A DNA stretch of 20,919 nt, from contig CAZYGI010000064.1 in the NCBI GenBank assembly GCA_964647255.1, positions 1 to 20,919 on the forward strand. The letters are read 5' to 3'. The position numbers were made by a program, and so were the translations under genes. Position 1 is the stretch's first letter; each line of letters starts with the position of its first letter. Shown here one piece after another: positions 1 to 6,963 of the stretch. The notes under the pieces are model-generated. The model was not told the origin of the DNA. It worked only from the letters and a program-made list of their open reading frames with translations, and did no database searches. The DNA is from CAWJEL01 sp964647255. GTDB taxonomy: Bacteria > Chloroflexota > Anaerolineae > CG2-30-64-16.

Positions 1-265
1 GCCCGCGCGGGGCTGCGCCGTCCGGCTCGCTGAGGTATTCGTCGCGTAGCCAGGCGAAGAAGTCAATGAGCTGGTCGCGCGTGATCGCGTCGAACGGGGG
101 ATCCTTCGACTCCGCTTCGCTTCGCTCAGGATGACTCTCAAAGTAGGCTTTGAGTTTGGCGAAGGTCGTGCGATAATTGCGGATGGTGTTGGGGCTCATG
201 CCGGTGGCGCTCTTGTAGCGCACCAGCCCGTCGCACGCCTGGCTGAGTGTGATGCTCTTTTTCAT
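1..265 (-). CDS. Tyrosine recombinase/phage-type integrase, N-terminal part (runs off left edge)
   Basis: The visible 88 residues start MKKSITLSQACDGLVRY and contain the pattern SPNTIRNYRTTFAKLKAYF followed by ITRDQLIDFFAWLRDEYL. This is the usual helical SAM-like core-binding domain at the N-terminus of tyrosine recombinases (XerC/D, phage integrases), which clamps DNA. The catalytic R-H-R-Y domain lies beyond the window edge, so activity cannot be judged. The ATG at 265 is preceded by GAGGAG nine bases upstream. Between the two helical halves lies an in-frame palindromic repeat coding for SHPERSEAESKDPP, which is not part of the family fold. The gene sits next to a tRNA and repeated GACCTCACGG blocks, which suits an integrative element. 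Family call is fairly safe; the exact subfamily is unknown. Confidence 0.75.
   Translation of the reverse strand, partial: MKKSITLSQACDGLVRYKSATGMSPNTIRNYRTTFAKLKAYFESHPERSEAESKDPPFDAITRDQLIDFFAWLRDEYLSEPDGAAPRG
101..135. repeat. Palindromic intergenic-type repeat inserted in frame in the integrase
   Basis: The segment begins ATCCTTCG and ends CTCAGGATGAC, with TCCGCTTCGCTTCG between them. The ends are imperfect inverted copies of each other (ATCCT/AGGAT). The same end blocks occur between genes at 5413-5456 and 19760-19820. Read on the minus strand it adds SHPERSEAESKDP without a stop codon or frame change. The interdomain position in the recombinase would tolerate a surface loop. Confidence 0.7.
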
Positions 266-290
266 CCGTGAGGTCTCCTCTCTGGACAGC

Positions 291-330
291 AATACCGATA
301 ACCAGCGGGTTGAATACCGATAACCGGCGG
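291..330. repeat. Two 18-bp direct repeats spaced 22 bp, upstream of the integrase
   Basis: AATACCGATAACCAGCGG (291-308) and AATACCGATAACCGGCGG (313-330) differ at one base. The 22-bp period is about two helical turns, so a protein could bind both on the same DNA face. They lie 26 bp upstream of the integrase start codon. They may be arm-type recombinase sites or an operator for the integrase gene; the sequence alone cannot decide. Confidence 0.6.
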
Positions 331-408
331 CTGCGTTTTTTTTGACCCAGAGAGCGACCAGAAACAGAGGAACCGTGTGGTCTGCGGTGGTGAGGATTTG
401 CTAACCAG

Positions 409-447
409 AGACCTCACGGGTAGTCAAATCGCCTACCCGTGAGGTCT
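409..447. repeat. Perfect 15-bp inverted repeat with 9-bp spacer, loxP-like
   Basis: The left arm AGACCTCACGGGTAG (409-423) is exactly mirrored at 433-447, with spacer TCAAATCGC. The geometry resembles a tyrosine-recombinase core site (two arms around a short crossover spacer). Each arm contains the GACCTCACGG block also found in the tRNA (477-486) and at the integrase start (266-275, inverted). It begins 5 bp beyond the tRNA 3' end, so it could instead be a tRNA terminator hairpin, but no T-run follows it on the minus strand. Confidence 0.65.
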
Positions 448-451
448 ACAG

Positions 452-525
<74 letters not shown>

Positions 526-537
526 TGACGGAGCAAG

Positions 538-566
538 AGTATAGCAGAATCTGTCTGGATGTGCAA
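538..566 (-). promoter_or_regulatory. Promoter of tRNA-Val
   Basis: On the minus strand TTGCAC (566-561) is followed after 17 bp by TATACT (543-538), preceded by TGC, giving an extended -10 of the form TGnTATACT. Predicted transcription start is near 531, about six bases before the mature tRNA 5' end. Confidence 0.6.
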
Positions 567-627
567 ACTACATCCCCCGGTCTTCCACTAGACTGTTTTG
601 GGGCGCCATCCGGGTTTGGGAGGGTTG

Positions 628-1344
628 ATGCGTCGTCGCGGATATGCGGTGGTGTTTGCGCTGGTGCTGCTCGCCGCGCTGGTCGGTGGTTTCGTGGGCG
701 GTCGCTTCTTGATCCGTCGGCTTCAAGCGGATTTTGGGCCGAGCGCGACTTGGACGCCGCCGACCCCAACCGCGGCCGGGGTGGTTCAGCCGCCGACGGT
801 CACGCCGTTTCCTGTTGCCCAGCCTACGCGAACCCCCACCCGAGTGGGGCTGGTGGTTCCGACGCCCGTCGGTGTCGAGCCGATCCCTGCTGTGGCTACC
901 TCTAGTTCGCCGACCGAGGCTGCCCCGAATGAAAACAGTGCGCCTTCCGACGCGGCCATGACGCCCACCCCCACCTCGACCGTTTTGCCCGACGCGCCAC
1001 CGACCCCCGCGTTCCAATTTGCTTTGGTGGGGAATGTCAAACACACCGCCGGGGATTGCCCGGGAAGCTATATCCTCGGCCAGGTGAGCGATCGGGCGGG
1101 AAAGCCGCTGCCCGATGTTCAACTCTTGCTGAGCGATGAATATGGAAACCAGGAACGCAAGATGACGAAGTCCGGCGCAGACGCCGGACGCTATGACTTT
1201 CCCCTCTTTCCGCCGCCGCGCAGGTTCTTTTTGACCGTCGTGGATGCCAGCGGACGGCCGCTCAGCGCTCAGGTTGAGATCGCACACGGCGTGGGCGTCA
1301 ACCCATCGGCCACCTGTCATTGGGTCTACTGGAGGCAGCAGTGA
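628..1344 (+). CDS. Membrane-anchored protein with Thr/Pro linker and Ig-like (carboxypeptidase-regulatory-like) domain
   Basis: The 238-residue product has an N-terminal signal anchor (MRRRGYAVVFALVLLAAL, with arginines on the inner side), a long linker of about 90 residues rich in Thr, Pro, Ser and Val typical of exported Chloroflexota proteins, and a C-terminal beta-rich domain. The C-terminal part reads GQVSDRAGKPLPDVQLLL ... GRYDFPLFPPPRRFFLTVVD, the pattern of carboxypeptidase-regulatory-like/Cna-B type sandwiches. ATG 628 is chosen over the in-frame TTG at 598 because GGGAGG lies six bases upstream. The gene ends 49 bp before the glycosyltransferase gene and may share its transcript. 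Specific function unknown; likely displayed at the cell surface. Confidence 0.75.
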   Translation: MRRRGYAVVFALVLLAALVGGFVGGRFLIRRLQADFGPSATWTPPTPTAAGVVQPPTVTPFPVAQPTRTPTRVGLVVPTPVGVEPIPAVATSSSPTEAAPNENSAPSDAAMTPTPTSTVLPDAPPTPAFQFALVGNVKHTAGDCPGSYILGQVSDRAGKPLPDVQLLLSDEYGNQERKMTKSGADAGRYDFPLFPPPRRFFLTVVDASGRPLSAQVEIAHGVGVNPSATCHWVYWRQQ

Positions 1345-1393
1345 TGGTGTACTCCGCCTGTCACCCCGTGCGGTCTTCCGCAATTGAGGTCGG

Positions 1394-3166
1394 ATGACGC
1401 TGAGTAACACTTTCCGGCTCGCTGCGCTGACTGCGCTGGCAGTTGTGGTGATCCTGCTGCTGTCCGCGGGCGAGGTCGGGGTCACCTGGGATGAGCCGAT
1501 CTACAACCAGGCGGCCGAAAACGCGGTTCATTGGTTTGGCACGCTGCTGCGGGGCGGCCCGGGCGCAGCTTTCGAGCAGACTGCCTTCGGCCTCGGCTGG
1601 GGCCTGGTTAACGAGCATCCGCCGCTGGCCCGCCTGTTGAATGCTCTTGGTTGGGTGCTGACGCGCGCCTTTCTCCCGCCGCCGACCAGCCACCGGGCCG
1701 GCAACATGTTCCTGGCCGCGTGCACCATCGGCATCCTCGCGGCCGCGGTGGCGCGGCGTTCCGGGCCGGCGGCCGGATTGTTTGCTGCAGCCGCCTTGCT
1801 GGCGATGCCCCGCGCCTTCTTCCACGCGCACCTGGCCGCGCTGGACTTCCCTCACGCTGCCACCTGGTTTCTGGCAACCCTCGTGTTTGCGCGCGTGACC
1901 GATCGGCCGCGGCGCTGGGCGCCGCTGGTCCTCGGCCTGGCCCTGGGCCTTGCCTTGCTGACGAAGATCAACGCGGTGCTGTTGCTTCCTTACTGGGGGC
2001 TCTGGCTGCTGCTCTACCGCCGGCAGTGGTCGGCCTGGCGCGCTTTTCTGCTGGGCCTGCCGGTCGCTTTGCTTGTGCTGATCGCGGGCTGGCCCTGGAT
2101 CTGGAAGGACCCGGTCGCGGGATTGGTCGGTTGGGTGAGCTTCTTCCGCGTCCACTTCGACATCGGGCAGTGGTACGCCGGCCACTATTTTGTCAAGACG
2201 CCGTGGTATCTGCCGCTGGCTATCGTGGGAATCACCACGCCGGTGACGCTGCTCATCACGGCCGCCCTGGGCCTTTTCTCCGGGGGAGATGCCGAAGTCG
2301 CACGCAGCGCCACGGTGGATGAAAGCCTTTGTAGTGACGGCTTCAGTCGTCCGGCGGGCCACGGGGCGACTGAAGTCGCCACGACGAGGGGCCGCATTTT
2401 CAGGGTGGACGGCGCCTGGCCGGCTCGTGCACGGCTCCCCGAATGGCTCGGTCTTCAAGTGCTCGGTTTCCTCGTCATCTGCGGCTACTACATGCTGCCA
2501 TTCACCGCGATCCACGACCAGGATCGGCTGCTGCTGCCGGCGATGTTCCATCTGGCGGCGCTGGCCGGTTTGGGTTTTGTGGCCCTGCTTCGCTGGCTGC
2601 AACACGGCTGCGCGTGCCTTTGCAGGGCTGCGCGCGTCGGCCGGATGCGCCTTCTGTCCGGTGCAGCTGGGGCTTTGCTCGCCGCGCTCCTGCTTCTGCC
2701 GGGCGTCCTGGGCATCGCGCGTACGCATCCGTTCGAGCTGAGCTACTACGGCGAGCTGATCGGCGGCGCGCAGGGTGCGCGGCGGCTCGACATGGAGACG
2801 ATCTATTTCGCCAGCACCTACGGCCACTTTCTGCCTGAGTTGAACAGCCTCCCGGCCGGCAGCCAGGTCTGGGTGATGCCGAACAGCTACGACGTGCTGT
2901 ATTTTTATCAACGTAACGGCCTCCTGCGCGATGATTTGGTTCTGCTGCGGCCGCCCGGCTGGGGCAGCTTTTATGATGACGCGGGCGTGCTCAGCGAGCT
3001 GGGCGGGCTTGAAGACGCCGACTACGCGCTGATCGAGCGCCGGCAGACCGCGTTCAACGATGCGACTCCGGAGAACGCGATGCAACTGGAGTGGGCAGCC
3101 ACCAAGCACGAGCTCGCTCGGGTGGAGCGGCAGGGTGTGCTGTTGGCCGCGCTGTACGAGAAGTGA
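1394..3166 (+). CDS. GT-C family integral membrane glycosyltransferase (GT39/ArnT-like)
   Basis: A 590-residue polytopic protein. After the first membrane helix comes VTWDEPIYNQAAENAVHWF, the acidic first-loop motif (D33, E34) expected of GT-C enzymes, then NEHPPLARLLNAL (residues 73-85) and HAHLAALDFPHAATW (144-158). KTPWYLPLAIVGITTPVTLL (268-287) resembles the conserved membrane segment of PMT/ArnT-like enzymes. Such proteins use lipid-linked sugars on the outer face of the membrane. Residues about 297-345 are polar, lack membrane character and coincide with a palindromic repeat, so they look like inserted sequence. GAGG precedes the ATG. The next gene starts six bases after the stop codon, indicating an operon. 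Acceptor and sugar are not predictable. Confidence 0.82.
   Translation: MTLSNTFRLAALTALAVVVILLLSAGEVGVTWDEPIYNQAAENAVHWFGTLLRGGPGAAFEQTAFGLGWGLVNEHPPLARLLNALGWVLTRAFLPPPTSHRAGNMFLAACTIGILAAAVARRSGPAAGLFAAAALLAMPRAFFHAHLAALDFPHAATWFLATLVFARVTDRPRRWAPLVLGLALGLALLTKINAVLLLPYWGLWLLLYRRQWSAWRAFLLGLPVALLVLIAGWPWIWKDPVAGLVGWVSFFRVHFDIGQWYAGHYFVKTPWYLPLAIVGITTPVTLLITAALGLFSGGDAEVARSATVDESLCSDGFSRPAGHGATEVATTRGRIFRVDGAWPARARLPEWLGLQVLGFLVICGYYMLPFTAIHDQDRLLLPAMFHLAALAGLGFVALLRWLQHGCACLCRAARVGRMRLLSGAAGALLAALLLLPGVLGIARTHPFELSYYGELIGGAQGARRLDMETIYFASTYGHFLPELNSLPAGSQVWVMPNSYDVLYFYQRNGLLRDDLVLLRPPGWGSFYDDAGVLSELGGLEDADYALIERRQTAFNDATPENAMQLEWAATKHELARVERQGVLLAALYEK
2334..2382. repeat. Imperfect inverted repeat inside the GT-C gene
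   Basis: GTGACGGCTTCAGTCGTCC (2334-2352) and GGGCGACTGAAGTCGCCAC (2364-2382) are inverted copies with few mismatches around an 11-bp spacer. The repeat encodes part of SDGFSRPAGHGATEVAT, out of character with the flanking membrane segments. I recall sequences of the kind GACTTCAGTCG/CGACTGAAGTC as dispersed repeats in related genomes; that is memory, not a search. Confidence 0.6.
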
Positions 3167-3172
3167 GCCGAT

Positions 3173-5356
3173 ATGGTCGCTGACAGATCTGGTCAGGCTG
3201 GAACTTCGGCCCGGTGGCGCATCCTCCTTCTTGCTGTGCTTCTTCTTGCAGCCGCGTTCCGTTGGCTCCAGCCGGGCCAGGTCGAGTTCAAGTACGACGA
3301 GGTCAACATCACCCGTCAGGCGCTGGGGGTAGCGGGCGGCGGCGCGCTTCCGCTGCTGAGCGGCGGCACGACGCTGGGGATCCAGCGCGGCGCGCTCGAT
3401 GTGTACCTGTTGGCGCTGCCGCTGGCGCTGTTGGGCCGGCACATCGAGGCGGCGGTCTGGTGGCTGGGCTGCCTGGGCGTGATCGCCGTTGCGCTGTCGT
3501 ACGGGTTGGGCCGCCGCGTGGCCGGGCCGCGGATCGGGCTGCTGACCGCGCTCTTCATGGCAGTGAACCCGTGGCTGATCGTCTACGATCGCAAGTTGTG
3601 GGCGCACATCCAGGTGGTTTTCAGCGTCCTCCTGTTGCTGCTGGCCTGGGATGTGGTCGTGCGGCGGAAGCGGCCGGCGGCCTTCTGGTTTCCGGTGATC
3701 GCGGCGCTGCAAGGCCTGGCGCACACCCTGGCGCTGGTCCAGGCGCTGAGCTGGTTGGGGACGATCGCGGTCGCGCCGCGGCGCTGGCGCACTCGTGCGG
3801 CCGGCTGGGGACTGTTGGCCGGTGCGGCGCTGTGCGCTCCTTATGCCTGGGCGCTGATCAGGCGTTGGCTGACGCATGGCGTGGGCTCGGCTGCACAGAT
3901 CGCGGCCGATGCGCCGGCGGCAAAGCCGGCGGCGGCGGTCCTGGCAGCGATCCGGGGCGCGTGGCGCGAGGGGTTCTACCTGGCAACCGGCTCGGGCATT
4001 AGCCGATTGGTCACCAGGACGCCGCAGCGGAACCCGTGGTGGCTGGCGGCGAGCATCCTGTCCGTCGTGGCGGGGCTGTTGATCTTCGTCGGATTGATCC
4101 GGTTGATCCTCTGGGCGCGGCGCGGGCCGCGGGCTGACGGCGCGCGTTTGCTGCTGGCTTGGACGGTCGGTCCGGTGGTCGCCTTGAGCCTGGGCGTGAT
4201 GACCGTCGCCACTCAGTATTGGACAGCGCTCCTGCCGCTGCCGGCGCTCCTCCTGGCGCTTGGGCTGGATTGTCTTCTTCCCGCCTTCCCTCTCCCGGCG
4301 GAGCGCCTGTTACTGCGGGAAAAGGTGAGCAGTGGGGTGAGGATTGCGCTGTCGGGCGCTTTGAAACCGCTGCGACCCTTGCGAAGTCCCACAGAGATGT
4401 TGTGCAATCGCCCCCCGGCGACTGGACGCTTTGCAAGCCGGCAGAGGCCGGCTTTGCGCTGGGCGCAGCGACCTCGGCCGCCCGCGGCGGATTACTTGAC
4501 CGGTGCGCTGGCAGCCCTCATCGCGCTTGTCTGGATCGGCAGCTACGTCGCGCTGACCGCGGCGGTCGCGGCGGGCGCAGGCGGCGCGGCGTTCGGGGTG
4601 CCGCTGACGCGCTGGCAGGAGACGCTGGCGACGACGCGCGCGTGGGCGGCGCAGGTCGGCACCGACCAGGTGCGCGTTGCGGTGAATGGCGTGGATCCGG
4701 GCTATGATGGCGAGCCGGCAGCGGTGGCGCTGCTGTTGGGGAATCCGCCTTGGGCCCGTTTCGTCGCGCCGGAGCGCCCGGCGTCGCTGTTGATGTCGTA
4801 CGACCGCCCGAGCCTCTATCTCTGGGCCATCCGCGATGTGGAGACGGAGGCGCTGCTGGCGCGGGTCGGGCAGCAGGTGTGGGAGAAGCCGCTGGCCGAG
4901 GGCCATGCCGGTGCGCGGCTCTATCTCCTGCCCCCGGCCGCATCCGCCGATCCGGTCCTGGACCTGAAGAAGCTGTCGCCGGAGCCGGTCTTCGATGCAG
5001 GGATGGCGCTTGTCGGCTACGCTTTCCCCGAGACATGGCCGGCCGAGGAAGAGGTGGAGGTGACGCTCCTCTGGCGCGTGTTGGACCCCTCGGCCGAGGT
5101 GCGGGAACGCGATTTCACGGCTTTCAACCATGTGCTGACGGCTGGGGGGGAGCGCGTGGCGCAGGTGGATGGGCTCTCGCTTCTCAGCCGGGACTGGTGG
5201 CCGGGCGACGTGTTGGTGCAGCGCTACCGGATCGCGGTGCCGGAGCCAGGAGCGTATCGCTGGCGCGTGGGTCTCTATAGCCGGGCAGATGGAGGGCGGG
5301 CGCAGGTTTTGACCGGTGGCGATTACGTTGATCTGGGGCCGGTGATCGTGCGATAG
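3173..5356 (+). CDS. GT-C family membrane glycosyltransferase with C-terminal beta-sandwich domain
   Basis: A 727-residue protein. FKYDEVNITRQAL (residues 39-51) carries the acidic first-loop D42-E43 pair after the first helix. About ten hydrophobic segments follow, including AVNPWLIVYDRKLWAHIQVV (130-149). Residues from about 600 form a soluble beta-rich domain (VEVTLLWRVLDP, FTAFNHVL, DWWPGDVLVQRYRIAVPEPG, YRWRVGLYSRADGG), the type often joined to Chloroflexota glycosyltransferases and likely exposed outside the membrane. Residues about 376-440 (REKVSSGVRIALSGALKP onward) are basic and low in hydrophobicity and look like inserted repeat sequence. ATG 3173 lies six bases after the previous stop codon. 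Substrate unknown; GT-C membership is the secure part. Confidence 0.78.
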   Translation: MVADRSGQAGTSARWRILLLAVLLLAAAFRWLQPGQVEFKYDEVNITRQALGVAGGGALPLLSGGTTLGIQRGALDVYLLALPLALLGRHIEAAVWWLGCLGVIAVALSYGLGRRVAGPRIGLLTALFMAVNPWLIVYDRKLWAHIQVVFSVLLLLLAWDVVVRRKRPAAFWFPVIAALQGLAHTLALVQALSWLGTIAVAPRRWRTRAAGWGLLAGAALCAPYAWALIRRWLTHGVGSAAQIAADAPAAKPAAAVLAAIRGAWREGFYLATGSGISRLVTRTPQRNPWWLAASILSVVAGLLIFVGLIRLILWARRGPRADGARLLLAWTVGPVVALSLGVMTVATQYWTALLPLPALLLALGLDCLLPAFPLPAERLLLREKVSSGVRIALSGALKPLRPLRSPTEMLCNRPPATGRFASRQRPALRWAQRPRPPAADYLTGALAALIALVWIGSYVALTAAVAAGAGGAAFGVPLTRWQETLATTRAWAAQVGTDQVRVAVNGVDPGYDGEPAAVALLLGNPPWARFVAPERPASLLMSYDRPSLYLWAIRDVETEALLARVGQQVWEKPLAEGHAGARLYLLPPAASADPVLDLKKLSPEPVFDAGMALVGYAFPETWPAEEEVEVTLLWRVLDPSAEVRERDFTAFNHVLTAGGERVAQVDGLSLLSRDWWPGDVLVQRYRIAVPEPGAYRWRVGLYSRADGGRAQVLTGGDYVDLGPVIVR
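4300..4490. other. Probable repeat-derived in-frame insertion within the second GT-C gene
   Basis: The encoded stretch (ALKPLRPLRSPTEMLCN, RQRPALRWAQRPRPPA) is Arg/Pro-rich and separates two membrane helices (LLPLPALLLALGLDCLL and YLTGALAALIALVWIG). The next reading frame of the same DNA encodes FETAATLAKSHRDVVQSPPG, a phrase I associate with dispersed non-coding repeats rather than proteins. That association is memory, not a database result. Boundaries are approximate. Confidence 0.4.
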
Positions 5357-5412
5357 CGAAGAGGAAGCGAATCAGGATTGACGTGACTACGGCGCACGAA
5401 AATCGAGCGGAG

Positions 5413-5495
5413 TATCCTGAGCGGAGCCGGGGTAGGGGCCCCGGCGTAGTCGAAGGGAGCGCAGCGGCTTGGGGCCGGAGCCGCATCCTTCGACT
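5413..5495. repeat. Compound palindromic repeat between convergent genes
   Basis: Contains TATCCTGAG (5413-5421), a GCCGGGG/CCCCGGC hairpin (5426-5432 with 5439-5445), and a second nested hairpin AGTCGAAGG/CCTTCGACT (5448-5456 with 5487-5495) enclosing GCGGCT/AGCCGC (5464-5469 with 5479-5484). The ends belong to the same family as the repeat in the integrase. It lies between convergent genes and may act as a two-way transcription stop, although no T-run is evident. Confidence 0.65.
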
Positions 5496-5523
5496 GCAAG
5501 CGATCTTTTCCGAATCTCCGGGT

Positions 5524-6936
5524 CTATTTGTACTGCGGACAGTTATTGTCCACGACGCCTTTGGTCAGGTAGTTCTGGATGATGACATAAGGCGCGCGCA
5601 GGTAGAGATCGGGGTAGCCGGGGCCGATCACGGACCAGTAGTACTGTTCGTCGTTTTTCGTCCACTGGACGTCCGGCATATAGATCATGCTCATCAGCGC
5701 GATCCAAGGGCGCCAATGCTCCTTGGCGTACTTGAGCGCGCCGAGCAGGTAGCAGCCTTGCTTGAGCTCGTCAATGCCCGCGCCCGCGCCGTGCCAGTAG
5801 TAGGGCGAATCGGGGCGGTTGTCGGTGCTCCAGCCGAATTCCAGGATGACGACGCGCTTGCCTTGATCCCCGTAGCGCCCCATCAACGCCCGCACATCCT
5901 CGACGTGACGGAAGGCGAAGAAGCGCTCGCCGCCGTACTTCGGCTTGTCGGCCGCGGTTTGATCCGGGGAGACCTCCGGCGGCGCGGCATAGCCGGCGGC
6001 GTGCACCCCCAGCATGTCGAAATAGCCGTTTGAGTTGCCGTTCATCGCCTGGTACATCCGGTCATAAAACGTGATGTCCGGCATGGCGATCTCGCTGTCG
6101 GTGCCGGTGGGCGCCATGCCCGCGGTGACGACAATCGCCTTGGGGTTGATGCCCTTGATTGCACCGTACGCGATCTTCAGCAGGCGGGCATAGCCGGCCG
6201 GGTCGGGGCGCTTCCCGCCCCACTCGCGCGCCAGGTTCGGCTCATTCCAAATCTGATAGGCCTGGATGCGGCTCCCATAGCGGCTGGCGAGCGCGGCCAG
6301 GAAGTCGGCGAAGTCACCGGCATTGTTCGGCGGATTGCCGGCCCAGAACGGCCGATCAGGGTCCTGGCTGACGCGCACGATGAGCTTCAGCCCGTGCTGC
6401 TGCGTCTGTTCCACGATCCGGTCAAGGTTGCTCCAGTCGTACTGTCCCTTGCCCGCGCCCTCAACGTCCTGCCAAGACACAAGCTGCTTGACCCAGGTGA
6501 AGCCGGCATCCTTGACCAACCCCAGATCGCGATCGGCCACCTCGGGGCGCCACCAGAGGAATGCCTGGATGCCGTAATCCGGTGACGCCATCGGGTCGCC
6601 CGCACTGACAACCGGCGTTGCGGCCGGTGGTTTGGCGGTCGGGGTCGGTTTGGCCTGTGTTGGCGCGGGGCCGGACGTCGGGCTGGCCGAGGGCGCTGCT
6701 GATGGGGCTGCCGTCGGCGCGACGGTTGCCGGCGCAAGCGTTGCAGTGGGCGCGGCGACGGTCGGCTGCGGCGTGGCCGTCGCGTTCGCGCTGGCGGGCC
6801 GCGGGGTCTTGGTCGGCGTCGGCGTGGCGGCCGGCGCTGCGGGTTTGCACGCGGCCAGGGTCGAGCCGAGCACCATCACGGCGATGATCAGCAGCCAGGG
6901 CCAGGCCGCGCGGAGGGTGAAACGAGATCGGGTCAT
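5524..6936 (-). CDS. Exported lipoprotein with clan GH-A glycoside-hydrolase-like domain (GH39/GH5-like)
   Basis: The 470-residue protein begins with a signal peptide ending in the lipobox LAAC (Cys30), so it is probably lipid-anchored outside the cell. A Thr/Pro/Ala linker covers residues 31-110. The TIM-barrel-like domain follows: YGIQAFLWWRPEVADRDLGL (121-140), GFTWVKQLVSWQDVEG, YQIWNEPN with probable acid/base Glu232, and RVVILEFGWS with probable nucleophile Glu366. The Asn-Glu pair and the late Glu after a beta strand are the clan GH-A pattern. The start has GGAG 12 bases upstream. It lies 27 bp downstream of the SH3b-GH gene, probably in one operon, and is its more distant relative. Substrate unknown. 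Confidence 0.78.
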   Translation of the reverse strand: MTRSRFTLRAAWPWLLIIAVMVLGSTLAACKPAAPAATPTPTKTPRPASANATATPQPTVAAPTATLAPATVAPTAAPSAAPSASPTSGPAPTQAKPTPTAKPPAATPVVSAGDPMASPDYGIQAFLWWRPEVADRDLGLVKDAGFTWVKQLVSWQDVEGAGKGQYDWSNLDRIVEQTQQHGLKLIVRVSQDPDRPFWAGNPPNNAGDFADFLAALASRYGSRIQAYQIWNEPNLAREWGGKRPDPAGYARLLKIAYGAIKGINPKAIVVTAGMAPTGTDSEIAMPDITFYDRMYQAMNGNSNGYFDMLGVHAAGYAAPPEVSPDQTAADKPKYGGERFFAFRHVEDVRALMGRYGDQGKRVVILEFGWSTDNRPDSPYYWHGAGAGIDELKQGCYLLGALKYAKEHWRPWIALMSMIYMPDVQWTKNDEQYYWSVIGPGYPDLYLRAPYVIIQNYLTKGVVDNNCPQYK

Positions 6937-6963
6937 GGCGTTGTTGCTCCGATACGTAAGATA

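Noticed and set aside
291..330. Start of a CRISPR array
   Set aside because: Only two repeat units, with a 4-bp spacer; no further units and no cas genes in the window.
1361..3877. An 838-codon open frame antisense to the two GT-C genes
   Set aside because: It is rich in Arg, Gln and Pro with no recognisable domain, which is typical of a high-GC shadow frame; the plus strand has clear membrane-protein motifs.
5383..6033. Plus-strand frame of 216 codons opposite the lipoprotein gene
   Set aside because: It begins inside the palindromic repeat and runs antisense to conserved catalytic motifs.
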